Positions 1 through 8,417 of a stretch of DNA of 64,000 nucleotides are shown here, one piece after another. Location: positions 186,001-250,000 of the forward strand of contig NZ_ANAH02000064.1 in NCBI RefSeq assembly GCF_000335475.2, in the 5' to 3' direction. Position 1 is the stretch's first letter; each line of letters starts with the position of its first letter. The DNA comes from Cystobacter fuscus DSM 2262 (GTDB lineage Bacteria > Myxococcota > Myxococcia > Myxococcales > Myxococcaceae). The notes under the pieces were generated by a model, which saw only the letters and a program-made list of their open reading frames with translations, had not been told where the DNA came from and ran no database searches. The position numbers and the translations under genes were made by a program.

Positions 1-211
1 GAAACCGAAGTTCGCCGCGCCGTGTTCTTTTTTGGATTTCGTCCCCGACCTTTCCCCCTACCTCTTAGGGGGGATGGACTTTTGTCCACGAGGTGGATCA
101 ACCTCCCGTGCGTCAAGGCTGTACCGCGCGTCGAACTCCACTGCCCGGTGACGAAGGACCAGGCCAGACGCAGTGAATGCGAAGGCGAAGTACGCCTGGC
201 GAGGAGAGGGG
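1..211. other. upstream region of the sigma-like/NurA/HerA operon
   Basis: No convincing gene is visible here. The stretch is less GC-rich than the operon that follows, with a short T-run near position 30, and presumably holds the operon promoter. I could not recognise a clear -35/-10 pair. The open frame can be extended back to an ATG at 173, but the ribosome-binding sequence GAGGAGAGGG directly precedes the ATG at 212, so 173-211 is treated as leader. Confidence 0.4.
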
Positions 212-820
212 ATGAGCATTCCACCACCGATCGAGGAGTCGGAGCTGCATGCGCGGGTTCTCAAACGCGACAACGTGGCATCCGTCGACGTCTACCTGTT
301 CTTCGCGGAGCGCATCATCAAGGCCCTCCTGCATGACCGGGTGTGCGACACGGAAACGGCCCACGACGCCATGGTCGACGCAGTGGTCGCCTACTTGAAG
401 AACCCCGAGCGCTACGAGCCGGGTAAAGGTAGTTTGATTACCTACCTCATCAAGGCGGCCAGGTACAAGGCGTTGGACCGGCGCAGATCCGCGGCCGCGC
501 TACAGAGGGGGGATCAAAATTATTACGACCGCCGTGTCGAAGATCCGGCGAGGAGTCCGAAGGAGAAAATGGAGGATTTCGTGGAGGCGAAGCTCTTGCT
601 GAAACGGTTCCTCGAGAGCGGTCGGCTGAAGAATGAGCAGGAGGTCGAGCATCTCCGACTGGTGCTGAGTGGCGAGGGGTCCACCCGTCTCGTGGCGGCG
701 ACTCTGGGGTTGGGCCGATTGCCATGGGAACAGTTACAGCAGCAGGTGAAGCGCCATCGGGATCGGCTCATGAAGCTCCTGGAGCGCTTCGGAAAGGAGG
801 AGTCCAATGACCCAGCCTAG
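212..820 (+). CDS. sigma-70 region-2-like protein, first gene of the NurA/HerA operon
   Basis: About 202 residues. The central part (residues ~25-100) has the helical pattern of sigma-70 region 2: an 'ERIIKALLHDRVCDTETAHDA' type helix, then 'YEPGKGSLITYLIKAARYKALD' and an RRR stretch, as in ECF sigma factors. The C-terminal part could be a weak region-4-like helix pair, but I see no clear HTH. It may act as a transcription factor for its own operon, or be a sigma-like protein with another DNA-related role. The start at 212 is chosen because GAGGAGAGGG ends just before it; an ATG at 173 would add 13 residues. The stop overlaps the next gene by 14 bases, so the genes are translationally coupled. 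The family call is moderate and the role in the operon is inferred. Confidence 0.6.
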   Translation: MSIPPPIEESELHARVLKRDNVASVDVYLFFAERIIKALLHDRVCDTETAHDAMVDAVVAYLKNPERYEPGKGSLITYLIKAARYKALDRRRSAAALQRGDQNYYDRRVEDPARSPKEKMEDFVEAKLLLKRFLESGRLKNEQEVEHLRLVLSGEGSTRLVAATLGLGRLPWEQLQQQVKRHRDRLMKLLERFGKEESNDPA

Positions 821-1184
821 CTGGTTGAAAGCCGCGGTCCGGCGGAGTGCGGACGAGGACTGGACGCTCGGCTTCATCTTCAAGAGATACCGGCAGTTCA
901 AGAACAAGTCCTCCGAGGAGTTGGCGGAGGAACTGGGTTGCTCGCTGGAGACGCTGGACTGGCTCTCGCTCTGCCGTGTTCCCAGTGAGGAGCGGTTCGC
1001 CGAGGAACTGAGCGTCATCACGCAGCGGTTCAACGTGGATCCCAACCGGCTTGCTCCCGTGCTTCTGCTCGCGAAGATCCTGCGTACCGTCTCCGAGGAG
1101 AGTGACGGCGAGGAGCGCTCGAATGGTTCGTCCATCAAACTGCTCGCGGCGCGTGACCGCTCCCCGGACAAGAAGGACTCATGA
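807..1184 (+). CDS. small HTH-like protein, possible regulator or peptidase target
   Basis: 125 residues and soluble. Residues ~30-55 ('SSEELAEELGCSLETLDWL') look like the first two helices of an XRE-type helix-turn-helix, and a second helical block follows ('FAEELSVITQRFNVDPNRLAPVLLLAKIL'). The C-terminal ~30 residues are polar and probably disordered. The gene overlaps the sigma-like gene upstream by 14 bases and the ImmA/IrrE peptidase gene by 4 (ATGA). In ImmR/ImmA and DdrO/IrrE pairs, the HTH repressor gene sits beside the peptidase that cleaves it. By that analogy this protein could be the cleaved regulator, but that is inference. A GGAAAGGAGG ribosome-binding site lies just upstream. 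Confidence 0.55.
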   Translation: MTQPSWLKAAVRRSADEDWTLGFIFKRYRQFKNKSSEELAEELGCSLETLDWLSLCRVPSEERFAEELSVITQRFNVDPNRLAPVLLLAKILRTVSEESDGEERSNGSSIKLLAARDRSPDKKDS

Positions 1185-1903
1185 ATCCTCGCTGGTTGCA
1201 GGAAGCCGTCGCGGCGTGCAAGGAGCCGTATTCACCCTCGTTTCCCCGGGTGATGAACAGGGTATGGGTCCTGCGCGTCGTCCATGTGGAGCGCATCCCC
1301 CGGATCACACCTGAGAAGGTGAAGATCTGGCTGTCCAAATTGGGCTTTCGGGTCGATCACTCCTACTTCGATCGCCATATGCATGGGTGCATGGCCGTGG
1401 GCAGGGGCTTTGGGTTCATCTTCTGTGACAGTACCGACGAAGCCCACGTTCAGAACTTTACCGTGGCGCATGAACTGGGCCACTTCGTGTTGGAGTATCT
1501 ACTGCCCCGTGAGCGGGCACAACTCGCGTTGGGTGAGAGCGCCCTCCAGGTGTTCGACAAAGGCCGCGAGCCTTCTGCCGGGGATGCCCTGTACTCCATC
1601 CTCGCGGGTGTTCCGCTCCAGCAGGAGTCCGTCATGGAGCGGAGCGACGAGGGTGAAATCGAAAGAGGGACGATTGATGAAGCGGAGTACCGGGCGGATC
1701 GCGTGGCCTTCGAACTCCTGGCTCCCGCGAAGTACGTCCTGCCCAGGGTGAAGGGCCTTCCCCGGGATGAGGCCGTGGCTCTGCTGGAGACCCAGTTCGG
1801 ACTGCCCCGACTCAAGGCTCGCGCCTACGCCCACCTGATGCTCGGGTCCGAGCACCAGGGTTTTTGTATCCGGAAATATCTTGGAGAGGAGGATGATGAA
1901 TGA
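1181..1903 (+). CDS. ImmA/IrrE-family zinc metallopeptidase
   Basis: 240 residues. The zinc motif 'VAHELGHFVLEYLLP' (HELGH at residues ~97-101) is followed about 70 residues later by 'EAEYRADRVAFELLAP', the usual position of the third ligand helix in the ImmA/IrrE family (E..AxxFAxxLL). Family members cleave specific HTH repressors, such as ImmR in integrative elements and DdrO in Deinococcus, often after DNA damage. This gene is third in a five-gene operon, joined by ATGA overlaps to the HTH-like gene before it and the NurA-like gene after it. The context suggests a regulatory protease controlling the downstream DNA-processing pair. The target is not shown by the sequence. No signal peptide, so cytoplasmic. 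Confidence 0.85.
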   Translation: MNPRWLQEAVAACKEPYSPSFPRVMNRVWVLRVVHVERIPRITPEKVKIWLSKLGFRVDHSYFDRHMHGCMAVGRGFGFIFCDSTDEAHVQNFTVAHELGHFVLEYLLPRERAQLALGESALQVFDKGREPSAGDALYSILAGVPLQQESVMERSDEGEIERGTIDEAEYRADRVAFELLAPAKYVLPRVKGLPRDEAVALLETQFGLPRLKARAYAHLMLGSEHQGFCIRKYLGEEDDE

Positions 1904-3111
1904 GCATGGATGAGGGGGACGCTCCAGACGATGGAGACGGAGATGGTCCCGAGGCGGAGAGAGGGTTCATCCGGGACGGGGATTTCCGGTCGGGCTTTGG
2001 CCAGGAACTATCCGCCGTGCTCGACATGGTGTCCTGGGAAGCCGGGCATGATTTCAAGCGCCTGTTCGCCGAGTTCAAGACGCAGGTCTCCCAGTCCGTG
2101 AACAAGGAGGAGAGCCTCCGGTCCATCATCCGGAAGCAACTCTTCCACCAGATCAAGTCGGCGAAGCTCGCACCCGACGGCGCGGGCGTCTTCCCGGCCG
2201 ACCTCTCGTGGTTGGACACCATCCGGGAGCAGTTGCTGTATCAGGGGCTGGTCGAAGCCGTGAACAGCACGGTGGTCTCCCACGACAGCCTGCCCATCAG
2301 CGTCACCCAGATTGGCGTCGCCATCGTCAGTTACAATGCCACCACGGGAGTCTTCTCCCAGCGCCTCTTTCGCAAGGAGATGGCCGCGCAGGTGGATGGA
2401 TTGGCGGAGGCCATTGCCTTCATCCAGAAGCGCCAGGCACGCTCTGGAGCGGGCCGGAGGGATGAACTCTCGACGCTGGCCCGGCGGGGCATCCGGACGT
2501 ACGCCGAGCGAGCCATCCTCCTGGAGCGGGCGACCGCGGAGTGGCGCATGGGGTATGGCAATCCCTTCGCCCCCGAGCTGCTCTCGGGCTCCGGGTACAC
2601 GAGCCTGCTCACCGTCTCCCTGGGGTTGTTGCGCAACCTGCTCGAGAAACACCCGAAGTTCGTCTTCGTCTCCGATTCGCTGCACGATATCGGTCTGCTG
2701 ACCCTGGGCAACGCATTGAACGTGGGGGAGTACCTCATCCTCGATACGGTGGAGGCGGACAGTCTCCGCATCGTGGACCGGTGGGACTACGAGAACCGGG
2801 GACAGAACGAGGCACGTCAGTTCGTCAGGGAGTGCGGCCCGCTGGTCCTCCGGGGGCTCTTCCGTGCGTCCGACAACGCTCCACCGTACCTCTTCTATGC
2901 GCATCGGGAGCACGTCCACCTCGCGGCCCATGTGGCCTTGGCCGACAGCATCCTGCGCTCCGAGCGGGGTTTCCCCATGCTCCTGGATGTCGCGGAGGTG
3001 GCGTGCCGGGGAGCCTTCGGAGCGGAAGGCTTCATGGGCTTGATGCATGACGCCTACACCCATGCGGGCGCGAAGTTTCACTACCTCAGAGCGCACAAGC
3101 GGCGCCGATAG
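1900..3111 (+). CDS. NurA-like nuclease-family protein (HerA partner)
   Basis: 403 residues with an acidic N-terminus (residues 1-25). I do not see an unmistakable catalytic signature. The overall plan resembles NurA: an early beta-strand block ('VTQIGVAIVSYN'), a central helical part with a conserved-looking Glu ('LLERATAEWRM'), a strand ending in Asp ('FVFVSDSLHD'), and a C-terminal 'GFPMLLDVAEVACRGAF' segment like the NurA 'yP..L..A' region. The strongest argument is context: a HerA-type ATPase gene starts 11 bases downstream, and NurA nucleases work inside HerA hexamers to resect or degrade DNA. It overlaps the ImmA/IrrE gene by 4 bases (ATGA). If not NurA, it is an uncharacterised HerA-associated effector. 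Confidence 0.5.
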   Translation: MSMDEGDAPDDGDGDGPEAERGFIRDGDFRSGFGQELSAVLDMVSWEAGHDFKRLFAEFKTQVSQSVNKEESLRSIIRKQLFHQIKSAKLAPDGAGVFPADLSWLDTIREQLLYQGLVEAVNSTVVSHDSLPISVTQIGVAIVSYNATTGVFSQRLFRKEMAAQVDGLAEAIAFIQKRQARSGAGRRDELSTLARRGIRTYAERAILLERATAEWRMGYGNPFAPELLSGSGYTSLLTVSLGLLRNLLEKHPKFVFVSDSLHDIGLLTLGNALNVGEYLILDTVEADSLRIVDRWDYENRGQNEARQFVRECGPLVLRGLFRASDNAPPYLFYAHREHVHLAAHVALADSILRSERGFPMLLDVAEVACRGAFGAEGFMGLMHDAYTHAGAKFHYLRAHKRRR

Positions 3112-3122
3112 GAGACACGGTC

Positions 3123-5363
3123 ATGGCCGATGAAAAGACACTGCAAGCTCCAGGCGCGCCCGGTGCGCCTGCTCGAACGAATCCGGTATCCGCCCCGAGG
3201 TCGCCTCCCACGGCGAGCGTGGGTGGACCTCGCGGCGAACCTCCCCGGACGACCCCTCCACCAGGAGTCAGGGCCCCGGCTCCCGCGTCCCCTGTTCCCA
3301 TTCGGACGTCCGCTCCTCCTGTCGTCAACGCCGGGCGAGCCGAGAGCACCCGTTCGCTCCCGCAGCCCGGAAAGCCGCCCGCGTCCATCTCCAACCGAGA
3401 GGCCCCACGATCGTCTCCTCCCTCGGTGGCTCATCCCAATGGGTCCCTGGATCCCCTTCCCGCAGAGGCGCTGAAGGCGCTCACCGAAATCGAAGCCCGG
3501 CCCAAACTCATGCTGGTGGATCCCGAGTCGAAGGATGCCGTGGGCTTCACCCACTTCGACTCCGCAGGGAGCCACGACAATCTCGTCACCGTCCTGATGA
3601 CCCGGGAGGATCTCCTCCAGCTCGCCTCCCAGACGCTCGTCCGGATCAAATCGAGGGAAGACAAGCGCTCCTACCTGGGAGTGATCGTGCGCGGGCCGTT
3701 CGCCGAGCCCGATGCCGTCTCCGCCAGTTCCACCATGGCCATCGGCGTGGTGTCGCAGGGCAAGAAGATCGCCTTCACCTTCGACTACCATGGGCGCGCG
3801 GAGGTCGAAATCCTGGGAGAGGAGACGGCGGGGGGCAAGCTGGTCCCTCCGGGACGTCGGCCCCGGCCCAAGAGTCCTGTCTTCCTGTTGGGAGAGAAAG
3901 AGAGCGCGGCGGTCCTCGGCATGGCGGGCGATCTCTGTCTGGGAATGGTCTCGGGTTACGACCAGATGGAGGCCCGCCTCAATCCCCGGGACAAGTCCAT
4001 CCTCCCCCGGCACACGGGCATCATCGGGACGACCGGCGGTGGCAAGTCCACCACGGTCGCCACCCTCATCCACCGCGCCCAGGCCGCGGGCATCGCGACC
4101 ATCGTCTTCGATGTGGAGGGAGAGTACACGCACGTGGATGAACCCACGGACCACGCGGCGATGCTCGAGGCCCTCGAGCGCCGGGGTCAGAAGGCCGAGG
4201 GTGTCAAGGAGCTCCACATCCACCACCTCACGGGCCGCGACAGCCGCAATCCTGATCACGACAACCTGCACGGCTTCTCGCTGAACTTCTCCAGCCTTTC
4301 GCCCTATGCCATCGCGGAGATTCTCAATCTCTCCGAGGCACAGCAGGAGCGCTTCCACAAGGCCTATGACGTCACGAAGCTGCTCCTGGAGGACTTCGAG
4401 ATCTTCCCCCGGCCTCGGAGCGAGGAAGACCGGCAGCGAATGCTGGATGTCGACGAGCTCACCACGGGCTATCCCCAAATGACCCTTCAGCACCTGCTGG
4501 ACGTCGTGAGCGCGTACCTCTACAGCCTCAGCGATGAAGGCAAGGGCGAAGGCCGGAGCAGGTCGCGCTCCCCGTCCAAGCGCAAGGGTGCTTCCGAGGA
4601 GTCGTCCGACCCGGACGAGGGGAGCGATGGGGTGTTCGAGGATCCCACTCCTCGTGGCCCCCGCATGCTCAGCGAGTTCGGCCGCAACGTGGGCCGTGTG
4701 ATGGCCCGCGTCCACGCCCAGAGCAGCAAGAACGAGATCAGCTGGAAGGCGCTGGCGGGCAAGCTCCACCAGTTGCGCCGGCTGAAGATCTTCGACGTCG
4801 CCACGGCCCCCGGCGTGGACCATGACTCCATGCTCACGCCCGGGCGGGTGTCGGTGATCGATCTGTCGGACACGGATTCGCCTCAGCTCAACAACCTCGT
4901 CATCGCCGACATCCTCCGGGGGCTCCAGGAGACCCAGGAGGCGCGCTACCAGCGGGCGAGCGCCGGAGGGAAGCCCGTCACTCCGGTCCTCATCATCCTC
5001 GAGGAGGCACACGAGTTCCTGTCCGCCAGCCGCATCTCACAGATGCCGGTGTTGTTCGAGCAGGTGGCGCGCATCGCCAAGCGCGGACGCAAGCGCTGGT
5101 TGGGGCTCGTCTTCGTCACCCAGTTGCCGCAGCACCTCCCCAACGAGGTGCTGGGTCTGCTCAACAACTTCATCATCCACAAGATCACGGACAGCTCCGT
5201 CATCTCCCGCATGCAACGGACCGTGGGCAGCATTGACGCGGGCCTGTGGGAGCGGGTTTCCCAGCTCGCTCCCGGTCAGGCCATCGTCTCCTTCAGCAAC
5301 TTCACCCGGCCGTTGATGGTCGCGGTGGACCCCGCCCCCGTGAAGCGCCAGCTCGTGGACTGA
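3123..5363 (+). CDS. HerA/FtsK-type hexameric DNA-translocase ATPase
   Basis: 746 residues. Residues 1-~115 are Pro/Ala/Ser-rich and probably disordered. The ATPase domain has a Walker A 'GTTGGGKSTT' (~301-310), a following strand 'IVFDVEGEY' typical of the HerA/DUF87 group, a Walker B 'LIILEEAHEFL' (~622-632), a 'VFVTQLP' sensor strand and a C-terminal arginine-rich segment ('RIAKRGRKRW', ~645). A low-complexity Ser/Arg/Glu insertion lies at ~475-515. HerA ATPases form rings that feed DNA to a nuclease, most often NurA, or act in SIR2- or DUF4297-HerA defence complexes. The last gene of the operon; the next gene is convergent and starts only 6 bases later. The Pro-rich N-terminus is longer than in archaeal HerA. 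Confidence 0.85.
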   Translation: MADEKTLQAPGAPGAPARTNPVSAPRSPPTASVGGPRGEPPRTTPPPGVRAPAPASPVPIRTSAPPVVNAGRAESTRSLPQPGKPPASISNREAPRSSPPSVAHPNGSLDPLPAEALKALTEIEARPKLMLVDPESKDAVGFTHFDSAGSHDNLVTVLMTREDLLQLASQTLVRIKSREDKRSYLGVIVRGPFAEPDAVSASSTMAIGVVSQGKKIAFTFDYHGRAEVEILGEETAGGKLVPPGRRPRPKSPVFLLGEKESAAVLGMAGDLCLGMVSGYDQMEARLNPRDKSILPRHTGIIGTTGGGKSTTVATLIHRAQAAGIATIVFDVEGEYTHVDEPTDHAAMLEALERRGQKAEGVKELHIHHLTGRDSRNPDHDNLHGFSLNFSSLSPYAIAEILNLSEAQQERFHKAYDVTKLLLEDFEIFPRPRSEEDRQRMLDVDELTTGYPQMTLQHLLDVVSAYLYSLSDEGKGEGRSRSRSPSKRKGASEESSDPDEGSDGVFEDPTPRGPRMLSEFGRNVGRVMARVHAQSSKNEISWKALAGKLHQLRRLKIFDVATAPGVDHDSMLTPGRVSVIDLSDTDSPQLNNLVIADILRGLQETQEARYQRASAGGKPVTPVLIILEEAHEFLSASRISQMPVLFEQVARIAKRGRKRWLGLVFVTQLPQHLPNEVLGLLNNFIIHKITDSSVISRMQRTVGSIDAGLWERVSQLAPGQAIVSFSNFTRPLMVAVDPAPVKRQLVD

Positions 5364-5369
5364 GACCAC

Positions 5370-6962
5370 TCAGCGCAGCAACAGCTCGGCCTGACCGTAG
5401 GGCATCTCCCCGGAGATGCCCCGCTCGCGGCAGTACTCGAGCAGCTTGCGTGCCTCCACGAGCTGCGGCGAGTTCTCGTGGTAGCCCATCACCATGACAT
5501 GGCCGAGCCAGGGCTCGCGGCCCATGGCGTAGATGCGCACCTGCTTGGGATTGAGCCGCTGGACGATGTCGATGGCGCGCGCCGCGTTGGAGCCGTTGAG
5601 CCGCCGCGATTGATCCATCTTGCGCTGGATGGGGGCGGGCAGCAGCGGACCATACATCCAGCTCAGCGGGCCTCCCTCCGACTCCATGCCCAGCCACAGC
5701 ATGTCGATGTCGCCCACCTCGCGGTGCACGTGCTCGTACAGGCGCGGCTCGAGCGCGTTGGAGTCCGCCGCCATCAGCAGGTTCTTGCCCTCCAGCCGCA
5801 CCAGGTGGGCGATCTTCGCCTGGATGTTGAGATCCCCGTGCTCGCCGATGAAGGGCAGGCCGATGAGCTCCCCCCCCGGCAGCGGCAGCGAATCCATCTC
5901 CGACAACGCCACCACGTTGTTGAAGCCGGCATGCTTGAGCATCAGCTTGAGCGAGGGGTCCGCCAGCCCACCGCCGCTGCTCGCGGGCACCACGATGGTG
6001 CCGATGCGGTGGCGCAGTTGCAGCAGCGGCTCGAACATCAGGTGGTCCGCGTGCCCGTGGGTGATGAGGACGTAGTCGATGCGCTCGGGAAGATCCGCGA
6101 AGGTGTAGCGCGGCAGCTCCGAGGGGAAGTCATAGCTGATGACCGGATCCGTCATCAGGCTGACGCCGCGCGACTCGATGAGCACGCACGCGTGGCCGAA
6201 GTAGCGCACGCGTACCCCCTCGCCGTCGTACCGGGGCGCGGGGCGCGGGGGCTCGGGCGTGAAGAAGGAGGCGAAGGTGTCGTGGTCCCTCGGCTCGATG
6301 CCCAGGGCCTCGCGCACCGGCTCCACCGGCCCGGGTGTGCGCGTCATGGCGTAGAGCCGATCCAGGGCCGCGTCCCGGTAGGGCCGTTTGATCTGCAGGG
6401 CGCCGTCCACCGAATCCAGCCGGGGCGTGCTGAAGACATATGGCCGGGCGTCCTCGTGGATGAGCCGCATGGACAGGCTCTGCGAGGACTCGCGGTGGAA
6501 GGGGCCGCGGTAGAGCAGCGACTCGAAGAAGCGCGGCGAGGCCCGGTGGTTCAGGTCATACGTGAGCTCCACGTAGCCGCGCAGCAGGTCCGGCACCCGC
6601 GGGTACAGCTCCTCCAGCGAGAAGCCCTCCGCCATGTCCAGCAGCTTGTGCAACTCCAACATGGCTTGCGCGTACCGCAAGGACAGCGCCTCTTCCTTGC
6701 GCGTGCGCTCCAGCAACGCCTGGACTTCCTTCACCTTGTCCACGCCGTAGTTGATGTACGGCCCCCCCCGCAGGGCGGGACTCTTCAGGGCCGCCACGTG
6801 GATGGCCGGGTTGGCCACGAAGGACTCCATGACCTTGAGGTGCAGGTTGGCCACGAAGAGCGGGGCCGTCATCGGCGAGGCCAGGAACCACCACGCGTAC
6901 CACTGGTTGTAGAGCGGCTCGGAGACGACGTTCTGCTTCAGGTACATGGGCGACGAAGACAT
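5370..6962 (-). CDS. CmlA-like di-iron beta-hydroxylase with metallo-beta-lactamase fold
   Basis: 530 residues from the ATG at 6962, which has GAGGAACACG just before it; the open frame extends further upstream without a ribosome-binding site. The N-terminal ~220 residues match the CmlA type ('EPLYNQWYAWWFLASP', 'NLHLKVMESFVANP', 'ELTYDLNHRASPRFFESLL'). The C-terminal half is a metallo-beta-lactamase fold with 'ITHGHADHLMFEP' (HGHADH ~300-305), 'GEHGDL' (Glu ~372), 'MAADSNAL' (Asp ~398) and a late His in 'WLGHVMV' (~486), spaced much like the di-iron ligands of CmlA (532 aa). CmlA hydroxylates the beta-carbon of an aromatic amino acid held on an NRPS carrier protein. No NRPS is adjacent, but the megasynthase lies about 8 kb away, so action in trans is plausible. 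Confidence 0.8.
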   Translation of the reverse strand: MSSSPMYLKQNVVSEPLYNQWYAWWFLASPMTAPLFVANLHLKVMESFVANPAIHVAALKSPALRGGPYINYGVDKVKEVQALLERTRKEEALSLRYAQAMLELHKLLDMAEGFSLEELYPRVPDLLRGYVELTYDLNHRASPRFFESLLYRGPFHRESSQSLSMRLIHEDARPYVFSTPRLDSVDGALQIKRPYRDAALDRLYAMTRTPGPVEPVREALGIEPRDHDTFASFFTPEPPRPAPRYDGEGVRVRYFGHACVLIESRGVSLMTDPVISYDFPSELPRYTFADLPERIDYVLITHGHADHLMFEPLLQLRHRIGTIVVPASSGGGLADPSLKLMLKHAGFNNVVALSEMDSLPLPGGELIGLPFIGEHGDLNIQAKIAHLVRLEGKNLLMAADSNALEPRLYEHVHREVGDIDMLWLGMESEGGPLSWMYGPLLPAPIQRKMDQSRRLNGSNAARAIDIVQRLNPKQVRIYAMGREPWLGHVMVMGYHENSPQLVEARKLLEYCRERGISGEMPYGQAELLLR

Positions 6963-7111
6963 GCGTGTTCCTCGGCGGGACGTGGCCCCGCGCAACCACC
7001 AGGAGCGGCAGTGTACCCGGTTCGCACTCGCCGGAGCGCCGCCATCCCACATGGTCGCGGGGCCCGGAGCGGATGCGGAAAGGCCTTTGGGGCATGCGAT
7101 AGTGTCGCCCC

Positions 7112-8377
7112 ATGAAAACGCTTCGGCTCGTCGCGGGCTGTCTTGTCTTGGGGCTGCTGGGGTGTGGCGGAGACGCGGACTCCGTCGCGCCGGTGAATGT
7201 CCGGGTGGTGGAGGGGGTGACGCCCGGCGAGCGCGTCTCGGGCTCACGAATCCTCCGGGCCACCGCCGAGGACAACTCGGGCACGGTGGCCCGGGTGGAG
7301 TTCTCCGTCGCCGGCTCGCCGGTGTGCGTGGACGACATCGCACGGCGCTCCGGTTCGACCTTCTCGTGCACCTGGGACTCGTCCACCACCCCCACGGGCG
7401 ACCACCAGCTCACCGTGAAGGCCCAGGACGCCGCGGGCAACAGCGCCCTCTCCTCGCCCATCGCCATCACCGTCCTGGCGGCCAACCGCGCTCCCACGCT
7501 CGGTCCGGTGACCACGACACGGAAGACCCTCGACGAGGGCTCCGCCGCGAGCCTCGCGGTGACCGCCACGGATCCCGATGGCGACACGCTCACCTATTCC
7601 TGGACCCAGAGTCCGTTCGCGCCCCTGGGGACGTTCGCCGAAGGCAGCAACGCCACCCCCTCGTGGACCGCGCCGTTCATCTCCCGCGACACGACCTTCC
7701 TCCTGAAGGTGACGGTCTCGGATGGGAGGGGCGGCTCGACCCAGGGCACGGTGTCGGTCACCGTCGTGAACGTCCCCGCCCTCAACCAGGCACCCAGCGT
7801 GGACATGCTCGAGGAGCCCGAGGCGCTCATCGCGGGCAGGTCGCACCCCTTCTTCATCTCCGCGAGGGATCCGGATGGGGATCCGCTCACCTATTCCTGG
7901 ACGACGGAGCCCCCCGGAGCGGGCGTCTTCACCCATCCGGACCAGCCCCTCTCCGAGTGGCGCTCGGGGGAACTCAGCCAGCCCGCCTCCTACACCGTGA
8001 AGGTCACCGTGTCCGATGGCACCAGCTCGGAGACCCGCTCGGTGCCCGTGCAGGTGGGCGTTCCCTCCTATGCCCGGGACATCGAGCCCCTGTGGAGCGC
8101 GAGGTGCTCGAGCTGCCACAACGAGAATGGCCTCGAGGGACTGAACCTGCTGGTGGGTAAGTCCCACGCCTCGCTGATGGCGTCGGGGGTGGGGGCGTGT
8201 GCCTCGGGCGCCCGGGTCTCGCCCGGCCGTCCCGAGGAGTCCCTGCTGGTCAGGCGCATCAGCGGCGAGGAGTGCGGCATCCGGATGCCCATGGGCAATT
8301 CCGACTACTTCGATTCCAACCCGGGAGAGCTCACGCAGATCCGCTCGTGGATCCTCGCGGGCGCGCTCGACAACTAG
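7112..8377 (+). CDS. lipoprotein with Ig-like repeats and one c-type haem motif
   Basis: 421 residues. The N-terminus 'MKTLRLVAGCLVLGLLGCGG' is a lipoprotein signal with the lipobox Cys at residue 18. Three beta-sandwich (Ig/PKD/cadherin-like) domains follow: ~25-125 ('ARVEFSVAGSP'), ~128-225 ('TDPDGDTLTYSWTQ') and ~228-315 ('RDPDGDPLTYSWTT'). A C-terminal block carries 'ARCSSCHNENG' (CxxCH at ~331-335), the covalent haem attachment signature. Similar 'Ig domains plus CxxCH' lipoproteins are common in myxobacteria and planctomycetes, and their role is poorly known. It is divergent from the CmlA-like gene, with 149 bases between the two starts. The haem call rests on the motif alone; a distal Met ligand ('IRMPMGNSDY') is plausible. 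Confidence 0.75.
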   Translation: MKTLRLVAGCLVLGLLGCGGDADSVAPVNVRVVEGVTPGERVSGSRILRATAEDNSGTVARVEFSVAGSPVCVDDIARRSGSTFSCTWDSSTTPTGDHQLTVKAQDAAGNSALSSPIAITVLAANRAPTLGPVTTTRKTLDEGSAASLAVTATDPDGDTLTYSWTQSPFAPLGTFAEGSNATPSWTAPFISRDTTFLLKVTVSDGRGGSTQGTVSVTVVNVPALNQAPSVDMLEEPEALIAGRSHPFFISARDPDGDPLTYSWTTEPPGAGVFTHPDQPLSEWRSGELSQPASYTVKVTVSDGTSSETRSVPVQVGVPSYARDIEPLWSARCSSCHNENGLEGLNLLVGKSHASLMASGVGACASGARVSPGRPEESLLVRRISGEECGIRMPMGNSDYFDSNPGELTQIRSWILAGALDN

Positions 8378-8417
8378 TCGATAGACTGCGAGCCGGTGGG
8401 CACGAGGGAGCCGTGTG

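Noticed and set aside
6963-7343. N-terminal extension of the CmlA-like protein
   Set aside because: The residues are Arg/Pro-rich and overlap the divergent lipoprotein start; a good ribosome-binding site and family-like N-terminus are found at 6962, giving 530 residues as in CmlA.
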